Shown here piece by piece: positions 1 through 8,284 of a stretch of 64,000 nucleotides of DNA. The position numbers were made by a program, and so were the translations under genes. Positions within the stretch are counted from its first letter, which is position 1, and the number at the start of each line of letters is the position of its first letter. Source of the DNA: Alphaproteobacteria bacterium (GTDB lineage: Bacteria; Pseudomonadota; Alphaproteobacteria; Rhodospirillales; WMHbin7); assembly GCA_015232335.1 (NCBI GenBank), contig JADFZV010000007.1, positions 1-64,000 on the forward strand. Direction: 5' to 3'. Below the pieces are notes generated by a model. That model was not told the origin of the DNA. It saw only the letters and a program-made list of their open reading frames with translations, and did no database searches.

Positions 1-1384
1 CACCAACATCGAGAAGATCGGCGGCACCATCGAATTGAAGTCGGTTGAGGGAAAAGGCACCAACTTCACCATCAAGATTCCGCTGACACTGGCCATCGTA
101 TCTGCCCTGATCGTTGAATGCGGCGGCGAGCGCTTCGCCATTCCGCAGATCAGCGTTCTTGAACTGGTCCGCACGACGGGAACCAGCGAGCACAGCATCG
201 AGATGATCAACAATGCTCCCGTGCTGCGCCTCCGAGACCGCCTGTTGCCGCTGGTCTCGCTGAAAACCCTGCTGAAGCTGGGCTCGGACGAAGGCAGCCT
301 GCAGGAAACCTTTATCGTGGTGGCGCAAGTCGGCACCTATACCTTCGGCATCATCGTCGACCGCGTCTTCGACACCGAGGAAATCGTGGTCAAGCCGGTG
401 GCTCCCATCCTGCGCAACATCTCGATGTTCTCGGGCAACACCATTCTAGGCGACGGCTCGGTGATCATGATTCTGGACCCCAACGGCATCGCCGCCGCAA
501 CGGGCGCCATGGCAGGCTCCTCGCAAGCAGGTGAGCAGATGCACCTTAAGGACATGCACGGCGAGGACAAGACGTCGCTGCTGGTCTTCCGCGCTGGCGG
601 CGAGGATCTCAAGGCTGTTCCTCTGGCCCTGGTTGCCCGCCTTGAAGAGATCGAGGTCACGGCGGTCGAGCAGTCGCACGGCAAGCCGGTGGTCCAGTAT
701 CGCGGCCATCTGATGCCGCTGATTATGGTCAACGACCGTTATGCCATGAAGACGGACGGGCGTCAGCCGGTTCTGGTCTTCTCGGATCATGAACGCTCGA
801 TGGGCCTTGTCGTCGATGAGATCGTGGACATCGTCGAGGACGTGCTGAAGGTCGAGATTACCGTCGCCCAGCCCGGCCTGATCGGTACAGCCGTTATCGC
901 GGGCAAGGCGACCGACGTCATCGATGCTGGCTTCTACCTGACCCAGGCCTTCGGCGACTGGTTCGGCGTCGCCAAGGAAACCGATGCCTTCGGAGAGGAA
1001 AAGGGCGGCAAGCGCGTTCTTCTGGTCGATGACAGCCTGTTCTTCCGCAATCTTCTGACCCCGCTTCTATCGGTATCGGGCTTCGAGGTCACGGCCGTCG
1101 AAGCGGTCGACAAGGCGTTGCAATTGCGCGAGCAGGGCTACGTCTTCGATGCCATCATCAGCGACATTGAAATGCCCGGCCTCAACGGCTTCCAGTTTGC
1201 CGAGGCCGTGCGCGGCGACGCCCGCTGGATGACCACACCGATGATCGCCCTTTCGTCCCACGCCACCGAAAAGGACTTCGAGCGCGGGCGCAAGGTCGGC
1301 TTTAACGACTACATCGCCAAATTCGACCGCGATGCGCTGCTTGAAACCCTGACACAGATCGTCACCCACGGAGGTGCGTCATGA
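1..1384 (+). CDS. cheA: Chemotaxis histidine kinase CheA, hybrid type (3' part only)
   Basis: This is the carboxyl-terminal part of CheA, the kinase that passes receptor signals to CheY and CheB at the inner membrane. The reading frame is already open at base 2, so the gene begins outside the window. The first visible residues (TNIEKIGGTIELKS) are the end of the kinase ATP-binding domain. Then come two CheW-like SH3 modules (about 55-185 and 220-350 in the visible part) and a receiver domain over the last 125 residues. The receiver keeps its acidic pair (LLVDDS), the phospho-acceptor Asp in SDIEMPG and the Lys in IAKFD. A CheA with two CheW-like domains and a fused receiver is a hybrid form seen in alphaproteobacteria; the receiver may act as a phosphate sink. 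Its stop codon overlaps the cheW start (ATGA). Confidence 0.95.
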   Translation, partial: TNIEKIGGTIELKSVEGKGTNFTIKIPLTLAIVSALIVECGGERFAIPQISVLELVRTTGTSEHSIEMINNAPVLRLRDRLLPLVSLKTLLKLGSDEGSLQETFIVVAQVGTYTFGIIVDRVFDTEEIVVKPVAPILRNISMFSGNTILGDGSVIMILDPNGIAAATGAMAGSSQAGEQMHLKDMHGEDKTSLLVFRAGGEDLKAVPLALVARLEEIEVTAVEQSHGKPVVQYRGHLMPLIMVNDRYAMKTDGRQPVLVFSDHERSMGLVVDEIVDIVEDVLKVEITVAQPGLIGTAVIAGKATDVIDAGFYLTQAFGDWFGVAKETDAFGEEKGGKRVLLVDDSLFFRNLLTPLLSVSGFEVTAVEAVDKALQLREQGYVFDAIISDIEMPGLNGFQFAEAVRGDARWMTTPMIALSSHATEKDFERGRKVGFNDYIAKFDRDALLETLTQIVTHGGAS

Positions 1385-1869
1385 ACCAGCTTGTTCCCGC
1401 AGGCAAGCGCTCCCTGGCCGAGGTGTCGGCCGAGACCCAAGATTACGTCACCATGTTCATCGACAACCAGATGTTCGGCATTCCCGTGCTGACCGTTCAG
1501 GATGTTCTGGGCCCTCAGAAGGTGACGCGCATTCCCCTGGCACCGCGCGAAGTGGCCGGATCGCTTAATCTGCGCGGGCGCATCGTTACCGCCATCGACG
1601 TGCGCAGGCGCCTGGGACTTAAGGACCGCGAGGGCGACAACAAGCCAGGCATGAGCGTTGTCGTCGACATGAACGGCGAGCTATACAGCCTGCTGATCGA
1701 TTCCGTGGGCGAGGTCTTGAGCTTACGTTCAGCCGCCTTCGAGCGCAATCCGCCGACGCTGGACCCTCTGTGGCGGGAATTCTCGGCAGGGATCTACCGG
1801 TTGGATGGAAAGCTGCTGGTCGTTCTGGATGTGCAACGTCTGCTTGACCTGGGTCGAGCGGAAAGCTAG
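1381..1869 (+). CDS. cheW: Chemotaxis coupling protein CheW
   Basis: CheW couples methyl-accepting chemoreceptors to CheA in the signalling array. The 162-residue product is one CheW SH3-like domain: a first strand at about 20-35 (DYVTMFIDNQMFGIPV), the conserved region with NLRGRIVTAIDVRRRLGL at about 65-82, and VVVDMNGELYSLLIDSVGEV near 100. The length is usual for the family. The start is the ATG inside the cheA stop (ATGA), with GGAGG just upstream, so it is translationally coupled to cheA. The same function exists inside the C-terminal half of the neighbouring CheA, but this is a free-standing copy. Confidence 0.95.
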   Translation: MNQLVPAGKRSLAEVSAETQDYVTMFIDNQMFGIPVLTVQDVLGPQKVTRIPLAPREVAGSLNLRGRIVTAIDVRRRLGLKDREGDNKPGMSVVVDMNGELYSLLIDSVGEVLSLRSAAFERNPPTLDPLWREFSAGIYRLDGKLLVVLDVQRLLDLGRAES

Positions 1870-1935
1870 TGATCAAGTGTTTGCTTACGAGATAATCGTC
1901 AATCGTCCGTTTTGTAGCGAAGGCTTCGAACCAAC

Positions 1936-2301
1936 ATGAAACTCTGCCTTGTGGTCGATGATTCGAAAGTCATCCGTATGGTGGCCAGGAAGATACTGCA
2001 GGAACTCACCTTCGAGGTCGACGAGGCCGCCGACGGAAAAGCCGCCCTGGAGGTCTGTCAGAAGAGGCTTCCCGACGCGATCCTGCTTGATTGGAACATG
2101 CCTGTCATGAGTGGCATCGAGTTCCTTAGGGAACTGCGCAAACTGCCCGGCGGCGACAAGCCGAAGGTGGTGTTCTGCACGACCGAAAACGACATCGAAC
2201 ACATCCAGGAAGCCATCCTGGCCGGTGCCAACGAGTATATCATGAAGCCATTCGACAGCGAGATTCTGCAAGCCAAGTTCTCGCAAGTCGGCCTGCTTTA
2301 A
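1936..2301 (+). CDS. cheY: Chemotaxis response regulator CheY
   Basis: CheY is the phosphorylated messenger that diffuses to the flagellar motor switch. The 121-residue protein is a single receiver domain with the acidic pack (VVDDS, residues 7-11), the phospho-acceptor Asp in LLDWNMPVMSG (about residue 52), the Thr in CTTEND and the Lys in IMKPF near 104. There is no output domain. It sits between cheW and cheB, 66 bases after cheW, as expected for an operon that expresses the whole pathway together. Stand-alone receivers can have other partners, but position and sequence support CheY strongly. Confidence 0.93.
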   Translation: MKLCLVVDDSKVIRMVARKILQELTFEVDEAADGKAALEVCQKRLPDAILLDWNMPVMSGIEFLRELRKLPGGDKPKVVFCTTENDIEHIQEAILAGANEYIMKPFDSEILQAKFSQVGLL

Positions 2302-2325
2302 GGTGCGTGGGGTGGGATTTCAAAG

Positions 2326-3489
2326 ATGAGTATCGATACCGGGGCGGCGCGTCCGCCCCAGGCCAGTGGTGCAGAGCCTTTTCGCGTGATGGTGGTTGAC
2401 GATTCCGCCGTCGTGCGTGGCATTGTCACCAAGATGCTTGAAGAGGAAAAGAGCATCCAGGTGGTTTCTTCGGTGGGCAATGGCCAGATGGCCTTGAGCG
2501 CGCTGGATCGCTACGACGTCGAAGTCGTGGTGCTGGACATTGAAATGCCCGTCATGGATGGATTGACCGCTCTGCCGCAATTGCTGAAGAAGGACCCTGA
2601 CCTTCAGGTGATCATGGCCTCGACCCTGACCCACAAGAATGCCGACGTGACCTTGAGGGCTATGGAAGGCGGGGCTGCAGATTATGTCCCCAAGCCGACC
2701 TCGTCGAAAGACCTGGGGGCGGGCCAGTTCAAGACGGAACTGATCGAGAAGGTCAAGGCCTGGGGGGCTGCAAGGCGCAGGAAGCCCAAGCGCGCCGCCC
2801 CTCCCGGCGGATTTCCCGAGCGGGCCAAGGTCTCTATTGCTCAGCCAGCCCACCGCCCCGCCGTGCCGCTTTATGCCGGACAGGTCACGCTGCGCCCCGC
2901 TAATAACGATCCGGTCGATATTATCGCCATCGGAAGCTCTACCGGCGGCCCGCAGGCGCTTTTTGCCGTTCTGGGAACGCTGAAGGGCGCACCCATCCGC
3001 CAGCCCATTCTGATCACCCAGCATATGCCAGCCACCTTCACGACCATTCTGGCCGAGCACATCACAAGGCTTTCAGGCTGGAATGCGGCCGAGGGCAAGG
3101 ATGGCGAAGTCATTCAAGGTGGGCGGGTCTATATCGCACCCGGCGACTTTCATATGGTTGTCGAGTCCAAGGGAACCGACAAGGTCATCCGACTGAACAA
3201 GAATCCACCCGAGAATTTCTGCCGCCCAGCAGTCGATCCCATGTTCCGCAGCATCGCGCAAGCCTATGGCAAGCGTGTCCTTGCCGTTGTTCTGACCGGC
3301 ATGGGCCAGGATGGGATGAAGGGCGGGCAGGTGCTGGTGCAGGGCGGCGCCACCATGATCGCCCAGGACGAGCCAACCAGCGTGGTATGGGGCATGCCGG
3401 GCGCCGTGGCCACGGCGGGTATTTGTTCTGCCGTCCTGCCTTTGGCGGAAATTGCCCCCCAAATCCTTAAAATCTCGCAGCGCAGGTAG
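2326..3489 (+). CDS. cheB: Protein-glutamate methylesterase CheB
   Basis: CheB removes methyl groups from chemoreceptor glutamates (and can deamidate glutamines) for adaptation. The 387-residue protein has an N-terminal receiver domain at about 20-140 (MVVDDSAVVRG, phospho-Asp in VVLDIEMPVMDG, Lys in VPKPTS), a basic Pro-rich linker at about 145-185, and the methylesterase domain to the end. The catalytic triad is visible: Ser in IAIGSSTGGPQAL, His in LITQHMPATF, and Asp in VLTGMGQDGMKG. It lies 24 bases after cheY and 5 bases before cheR, its opposing enzyme. Confidence 0.96.
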   Translation: MSIDTGAARPPQASGAEPFRVMVVDDSAVVRGIVTKMLEEEKSIQVVSSVGNGQMALSALDRYDVEVVVLDIEMPVMDGLTALPQLLKKDPDLQVIMASTLTHKNADVTLRAMEGGAADYVPKPTSSKDLGAGQFKTELIEKVKAWGAARRRKPKRAAPPGGFPERAKVSIAQPAHRPAVPLYAGQVTLRPANNDPVDIIAIGSSTGGPQALFAVLGTLKGAPIRQPILITQHMPATFTTILAEHITRLSGWNAAEGKDGEVIQGGRVYIAPGDFHMVVESKGTDKVIRLNKNPPENFCRPAVDPMFRSIAQAYGKRVLAVVLTGMGQDGMKGGQVLVQGGATMIAQDEPTSVVWGMPGAVATAGICSAVLPLAEIAPQILKISQRR

Positions 3490-3494
3490 CGGCC

Positions 3495-4349
3495 ATGAAG
3501 CCCGAAGACTTCGACTTCATCGCTAAATTCATCAAGGACCGTTCAGGCTTGGTCCTGACCAGCGACAAGTCGTACCTGCTGGAAAGCCGCCTGATGCCGA
3601 TCGCGCGCAAGCGCGGCCTTAAGGGCCTTGATGAATTGATCGGCACCGTGCGCGCCAGTCGCGATGAAGCCTTGGGACGCGAAATCACCGAGGCGATGAC
3701 GACCAACGAATCGTTCTTCTTTCGCGATTCGAAGCCGTTCGACCAGTTCAAGGAAATGGTGCTGCCCCATATTCTGAAGGTCAGGGCGGCCAAGAAATCC
3801 TTCCGCATCTGGTGTGCTGCCTCTTCTTCGGGCCAGGAACCCTATTCGATCGCCATGATCTTGAAGGAAGAGCAGGCCAAGCTGGCAGGCTGGAAGATCG
3901 ATATCGTCGGCACCGACATTTCGACGGAAATGCTGGAAAAAGCCAAGGCGGGCGTCTATTCGCAATTCGAGGTGCAAAGAGGGCTGCCCATCACGCTTCT
4001 GGTCAAATACTTCAAGAAAAAGGACGAAGTGTGGCAGATCGACGCCGCCATCCGCGCCATGGTTCAGTACAAGGAATGGAACCTTCTGACCGATCTCAAG
4101 GCGTTGGGACAGTTCGACGTCGTGTTCTGCCGCAATGTGCTGATCTATTTCGATCAGCCGACGAAGTCGCGTGTGCTTGGTAATATCTCGGGGCTGATGC
4201 CCGATGACGGCTTTCTGTATTTGGGCGGCGCCGAGACGGTGCTGGGCATCTCCGACAAATTCAAACCCATCCCCAATCAGCGCGGCATCTACGGCCTTGC
4301 CAAGGATTCGCCTCCACAGTCACCGCCGGGCTTCGCGCCCAGGACCTAG
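3495..4349 (+). CDS. cheR: Chemoreceptor glutamate methyltransferase CheR
   Basis: CheR transfers methyl groups from S-adenosylmethionine to chemoreceptor glutamates, the counterpart of CheB. The 284-residue protein has the short helical N-terminal domain (about 1-75) followed by the SAM-binding fold. Visible signatures are TNESFFFRD, WCAASSSGQEPYSIA (SAM loop), GTDISTEMLEKA, and FDVVFCRNVLIYFD near 210. Length and motif order are standard. It is the last gene of the che run here; no methyl-accepting receptor or flagellar gene lies in the window, so the operon probably serves receptors encoded elsewhere. Confidence 0.96.
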   Translation: MKPEDFDFIAKFIKDRSGLVLTSDKSYLLESRLMPIARKRGLKGLDELIGTVRASRDEALGREITEAMTTNESFFFRDSKPFDQFKEMVLPHILKVRAAKKSFRIWCAASSSGQEPYSIAMILKEEQAKLAGWKIDIVGTDISTEMLEKAKAGVYSQFEVQRGLPITLLVKYFKKKDEVWQIDAAIRAMVQYKEWNLLTDLKALGQFDVVFCRNVLIYFDQPTKSRVLGNISGLMPDDGFLYLGGAETVLGISDKFKPIPNQRGIYGLAKDSPPQSPPGFAPRT

Positions 4350-4360
4350 GCCGAGTTCGG

Positions 4361-5092
4361 GTGCGCGTCGCGGTCATCACCCCCTACTGGCGCGAACCCG
4401 ACAGGGTGCTGATCCGCTGCCTTGATAGTGTGGCGGCGCAAACCCACCCCTGCACCCATATCATGGTTGCCGACGGAAACCCCAACGCCCTGATCGATCA
4501 GCGCGAAGCCTGCATCCATCTGAAGCTGGACCAGGCGCACGGCGACAACGGCGACACGCCGCGCGGCATTGGCGCAAAATACGCCATCGAGAGGGGCTTT
4601 GATGCCGTAGCCTTTCTCGATGCCGACAACTGGTTTTTGCCTCATCACATCGAAAGACTTATGGCCTTGCAAGCCGAGAGTGGGGCAGAAGTCTTGGTAT
4701 CAAAGCGCAGCTTTCACCGCGCCGACGGCTCTGAAATCCTGGGGCTGTCCGAGGCCGGAGACGCCGTTCATTACGCCGATACCAGTTGCCTGATGTTAAC
4801 TGGCCGAGCACTGGATATAGCACCTCTGTGGACCGCCATTCCAAAAGAGCTGGCCCCCATCTGCGACCGCATTTTCTGGCAGATGCTGATGGCGCACGGG
4901 TACAAAATGGCTGTCAGCCCAAAACGCACGGTGGCCTTCACCACCCAGTACGCCACCCATTACGCCGCGGTTGGCGAGCCGCCACCCGCGCAAGCCAAGG
5001 ACGGACAGGAAAGCCAGGCCGCCATCGCCTGGTGGAACGCTCTGCCCCTTGAAGAACAGGAGCGTTTGAACCGCAACATGGGTTTTCCATGA
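4361..5092 (+). CDS. Glycosyltransferase family 2-like protein
   Basis: The product of 243 residues starts at GTG with a beta-strand and loop typical of GT-A glycosyltransferases (RVAVITPYWREPDRVLIRCLDSV), followed by IMVADGN and the acidic motif AFLDADNWFLPHHI at about 85-98, which would bind the metal and nucleotide-sugar. The fold assignment is good; donor and acceptor cannot be told. There is no membrane segment or signal peptide. It begins 11 bases after cheR and is transcribed with it, which may be chance or may point to modification of a surface or flagellar component; that link is inference only. The last 40 residues are not conserved in any family I recognise. Confidence 0.7.
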   Translation: MRVAVITPYWREPDRVLIRCLDSVAAQTHPCTHIMVADGNPNALIDQREACIHLKLDQAHGDNGDTPRGIGAKYAIERGFDAVAFLDADNWFLPHHIERLMALQAESGAEVLVSKRSFHRADGSEILGLSEAGDAVHYADTSCLMLTGRALDIAPLWTAIPKELAPICDRIFWQMLMAHGYKMAVSPKRTVAFTTQYATHYAAVGEPPPAQAKDGQESQAAIAWWNALPLEEQERLNRNMGFP

Positions 5093-5148
5093 CAGGAATA
5101 GCCGCTTTGGCTACACTTGGGGCTCAATCCTTATAGGAATTTGTCGGC

Positions 5149-6423
5149 GTGGAAGCTTCCAGCTCTGATATTCAGGCCCTGATGGAGGGCATTGGGCAAA
5201 AGGCCCAAACGGCTTCAAGGCTGTTGTCTCTTGCTTCAAGCGAGGTCAAGAACAAAGCACTCCTGCAGGCGGCCGGAACCATCCGCAAGCGGTCGTCCGT
5301 CATCCTGGCCGCCAACGCGCTCGACATGGCTGGCGCCAGGGCCAAGGGCTTGAGCAGCGCCCTGCTCGACCGCCTTTTGCTTGACGAAAAGCGCGTCGAA
5401 GCCATGGCCAAGGGTTTGGAAGACGTTGCCGCACTGCCCGATCCCGTGGGCCGGATCATGACGGGGTGGGAACGCCCCAACGGATTGCGGATCGAACGGG
5501 TGCGCGTTCCCCTGGGCGTCATCGGGATCATCTATGAATCGCGCCCCAACGTCACGGCGGATGCGGGTGGATTGTGCTTGAAATCGGGCAATACAGCGAT
5601 CTTGAGGGGCGGCTCGGAAAGCATCAATTCCTCAAGCGCCATCATGGACTGCCTGCAAGAGGGGCTTCGCCAGGCCGGATTGCCTTCGGAATGCTTGCAG
5701 ATGATACCCGTTACCGACCGCGCCGCCGTGGGCGTTTTGCTGACCATGACAAAATATATCGACGTCATCGTGCCAAGGGGCGGAAGATCGCTGATCGAGC
5801 GCGTGATCGCGGACAGCCGCATTCCCCTCTTTCTGCACCTCGAGGGGCTGTGTCACACCTATGTCGACGGGGCCGCCGATCTTGAGATGGCGCGCAAGAT
5901 CGTCCTCAATGCCAAGATGCGCCGCACCGGCATTTGCGGCGCCACGGAAACCTTGCTGGTTGATCGCGCCTGCGCTGCCACGCATCTTGCCCCCCTGATC
6001 CGCGATTTGTTGGATGCGGGCTGCGAAGTCCGGGGCGATGCGGACGTCATGAAAGCGGATCCCCGCGTCGTGCCCGCCACGGACGCGGACTGGACCACGG
6101 AATATCTGGACGCCATCATTTCTGCCCGCTTGGTCGATGGCGTGGACGAAGCCATCGCCTTCATCAACGACCATGGATCTGCGCATACCGACAGCATCGT
6201 GACCGACGATGCCGCTCGGGCCGAAAAATTCCTGGCAGAAGTCAATTCGGCCATCGTTTTGCACAATGCCTCGACTCAATTTGCCGATGGCGGCGAATTC
6301 GGCATGGGCGCCGAGATTGGCATCGCCACCGGCAAGTTGCATGCCCGCGGCCCCGTCGGGTTGGAGGAACTGACCACCTACAAATACCGAATCCGCGGTT
6401 CGGGCCAGGTGCGCCCCGGCTGA
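5149..6423 (+). CDS. proA: Gamma-glutamyl phosphate reductase
   Basis: ProA reduces gamma-glutamyl phosphate with NADPH to glutamate semialdehyde, the second step of proline synthesis, in the cytosol. The 424-residue product has the aldehyde-dehydrogenase-like fold, with [10 protein letters not shown] near 130, [13 protein letters not shown] for cofactor binding, and the catalytic Cys in [11 protein letters not shown] near 265. Length fits the family (about 415-425). The start is GTG at 5149, preceded by AGGAA. It begins a tightly coupled run: its stop overlaps the nadD start (TGATG). The glutamate 5-kinase partner proB is not in the window. Confidence 0.96.
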   Translation: MEASSSDIQALMEGIGQKAQTASRLLSLASSEVKNKALLQAAGTIRKRSSVILAANALDMAGARAKGLSSALLDRLLLDEKRVEAMAKGLEDVAALPDPVGRIMTGWERPNGLRIERVRVPLGVIGIIYESRPNVTADAGGLCLKSGNTAILRGGSESINSSSAIMDCLQEGLRQAGLPSECLQMIPVTDRAAVGVLLTMTKYIDVIVPRGGRSLIERVIADSRIPLFLHLEGLCHTYVDGAADLEMARKIVLNAKMRRTGICGATETLLVDRACAATHLAPLIRDLLDAGCEVRGDADVMKADPRVVPATDADWTTEYLDAIISARLVDGVDEAIAFINDHGSAHTDSIVTDDAARAEKFLAEVNSAIVLHNASTQFADGGEFGMGAEIGIATGKLHARGPVGLEELTTYKYRIRGSGQVRPG

Positions 6424-7028
6424 TGTCGGCTTTCTGGAAAGCCCCTCTGCCCTCCCTGGGCGACCGGCGCAAGCGCAGCATTGGGCTTCTGGGTGGCTCG
6501 TTCAACCCGGCCCATGAAGGCCATCTTCACATCAGCCTGCTGGCCAAAAAGGCTTTGGCGCTGGATGAGGTCTGGTGGCTGGTTTCTCCCCAGAACCCCC
6601 TGAAACCCGTTAAGGGCATGGCCTCTTTCCAGGATCGCCTGGGCAAGGCACGAAAGTGCGTCGCCCCCTATCCCTTCCTGAAAATCACGGCTATAGAGGC
6701 CCAGCTGGGGACGCGTTATAGCGCCGACACGGTCGCCCGCCTGAAAAAACGCCTGCCCGGCATCCGCTTCGTCTGGCTGATGGGGGCGGATAATCTGTCC
6801 CAGCTTCCCCGCTGGCGGGGCTGGACGAGCCTAGTCAAGCTTCTGCCGGTTGCGGTTATGGCCCGCCCGGCCTATTCTTTACCGGCACTGGCGGGAAAGG
6901 CGGCCAAGCGGTACGAACGCTTTTCCACCTCTTCCCGCAAGCTGATCGGGGCGATTCCTCCGGCCTGGAGTTTTCTCTGGCTAAAGGAACATCCCGCCTC
7001 GGCAACCGACATACGAGCCAATCAGTAG
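6423..7028 (+). CDS. nadD: Nicotinate-nucleotide adenylyltransferase
   Basis: NadD joins ATP and nicotinate mononucleotide to give deamido-NAD in NAD synthesis. The 201-residue product shows the nucleotidyltransferase signature GGSFNPAHEGHLHIS near residue 21, WWLVSPQNPLK, the GADNLSQLPRW segment near 122, and a C-terminal ATDIR motif that replaces the usual ISSTxIR. The ATG lies inside the proA stop. The protein ends four residues after the last motif, slightly short but complete. The proA-nadD-rsfS-rlmH order is common in alphaproteobacteria. Confidence 0.94.
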   Translation: MSAFWKAPLPSLGDRRKRSIGLLGGSFNPAHEGHLHISLLAKKALALDEVWWLVSPQNPLKPVKGMASFQDRLGKARKCVAPYPFLKITAIEAQLGTRYSADTVARLKKRLPGIRFVWLMGADNLSQLPRWRGWTSLVKLLPVAVMARPAYSLPALAGKAAKRYERFSTSSRKLIGAIPPAWSFLWLKEHPASATDIRANQ

Positions 7029-7038
7029 GAGAATCGCC

Positions 7039-7752
7039 ATTTCCGCCCTTCCCAAGAAAGTCCCGGCAAAGAAATCGCCTGCCAAAGCAGCCGCGACGGC
7101 AAAACCGAAAGCCCCGGCCAAGAACGCCAAACCGGCCCCTTCCGGCAAACCCCAGGCGCTTTCCGTCGTCTTGGCATCGCTTGACGACAACAAGGCGCAG
7201 AATGTGGTGCCCATCGACATCATGGGGCGTTCCAGCATCGCCGATTGGATGGTGATCGCCAGCGGCACCTCGGCCCGCCATGTGGCGTCGATGGCCGGGC
7301 ATTTGATGGAGAAGCTGAAGGCCATCGGCATCAGGCCGCGCGAAGAGGGCCTGCCCCAGGCCGACTGGGTGGCGGTGGATGGCGGCGACGTGGTGATCCA
7401 TCTGTTCCGCCCCGAAGTGCGCAGCTTCTACGATCTGGAAGGTATGTGGAAATTGCCCGACTCGAAGCCGAAGGGCAAGACGGCGGCAAAATCCCCATCC
7501 GTGGCCGCTGACAAGCCTGCCGCCAAGAAAGCTCCGGCAACGAAGAAAGCGCCGCCGGTTAAGAAGCCCGCCGCCAAAGTGCGGGCCACGAAAAAGCCGG
7601 TCGCCAGCAAGAAGGCGGTGCCGGTCAAGAAGCCCGCCGCCAAAGCACCTGCCGCCAAGAAGCCGGTCGCCAGCAAAAAGGCAACGCCGGTCAAGAAGCC
7701 CGTCGGCAAAAAGCCCGTCGGCAAAAAGCCAGCACCCAAGAAGAAGGCCTGA
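7039..7752 (+). CDS. rsfS: Ribosomal silencing factor RsfS with Lys/Ala/Pro-rich extensions and an apparent ATT start
   Basis: RsfS binds ribosomal protein uL14 and blocks joining of the ribosomal subunits when nutrients are short. The core (LASLDDNKAQNVVPIDIMG through VVIHLFRPEVRSFYDLEGMW, about residues 40-145) is typical. Homology begins before the only conventional start (TTG at 7171), at ALSVVLASLDD, and the frame upstream has no ATG, GTG or TTG before the stop at 6982. The best start is ATT at 7039, which follows AGGAGA (7027-7032) by six bases. This adds about 40 residues rich in Lys, Ala and Pro. A second tail of about 90 residues (KKPAAK and KKPVGK units) follows the core, giving about 237 residues instead of the usual 105-150. 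The tails resemble histone H1/AlgP-type DNA- or RNA-binding tails. The stop overlaps rlmH. Confidence 0.88.
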   Translation: MSALPKKVPAKKSPAKAAATAKPKAPAKNAKPAPSGKPQALSVVLASLDDNKAQNVVPIDIMGRSSIADWMVIASGTSARHVASMAGHLMEKLKAIGIRPREEGLPQADWVAVDGGDVVIHLFRPEVRSFYDLEGMWKLPDSKPKGKTAAKSPSVAADKPAAKKAPATKKAPPVKKPAAKVRATKKPVASKKAVPVKKPAAKAPAAKKPVASKKATPVKKPVGKKPVGKKPAPKKKA

Positions 7753-8207
7753 TGCGCCTTCTCCTCTTGGCTGTCGGCAAGGCCAAGGGCAGCCCCGAGC
7801 AGGTTCTGTTCGACCATTATGCCAAGCGGCTGCCCTGGGCGCTCGATGTGATCGAGATCGAAGAGCGCCGCCCCCTGGCCGGGCCCGAGCGCAAGGCCCG
7901 CGAAGCCGAGCTTTTGCTGGCCAAGCTTCCCAAAAGCGCATTCCTGGTGGCACTTGACCCCGCCGGGGAGGCGCTTTCCAGCGAGGCTTTTGCCAAGAAG
8001 TTTTCCAAATGGCAGGAATGCGGACGTGATCTCGTCTTCGTCATCGGCGGCGCCGATGGCCTGGGCGACGCCGTCCTTGACCGCAGCGACCAGAAACTGT
8101 CGCTGGGCGCCATGATCTGGCCGCATCTTCTGGTCCGCACCCTGCTGGCCGAGCAGGTATGGCGCGCTTTCAGCATTCTGACCAATCATCCTTATCACCG
8201 GGGATAA
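7752..8207 (+). CDS. rlmH: 23S rRNA (pseudouridine1915-N3)-methyltransferase RlmH
   Basis: RlmH methylates N3 of pseudouridine 1915 in helix 69 of 23S rRNA on assembled ribosomes. The 151-residue protein is a SPOUT methyltransferase: LLLAVGKAKGSPEQVLFDHYAKRL at the start, LVALDPAGEALSSEAFA, the SAM knot FVIGGADGLGD near 100, and the diagnostic C-terminal HPYHRG. Length is standard. The start overlaps the rsfS stop (TGATG), matching the usual rsfS-rlmH pairing. Confidence 0.96.
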   Translation: MRLLLLAVGKAKGSPEQVLFDHYAKRLPWALDVIEIEERRPLAGPERKAREAELLLAKLPKSAFLVALDPAGEALSSEAFAKKFSKWQECGRDLVFVIGGADGLGDAVLDRSDQKLSLGAMIWPHLLVRTLLAEQVWRAFSILTNHPYHRG

Positions 8208-8284
8208 AGTTACGGTCCAGCTTGGAATCGCAAGGCGTAATGCCGTAATATCCAAGCGAATCGCCTTGTCTTGAGGAACCCGTC

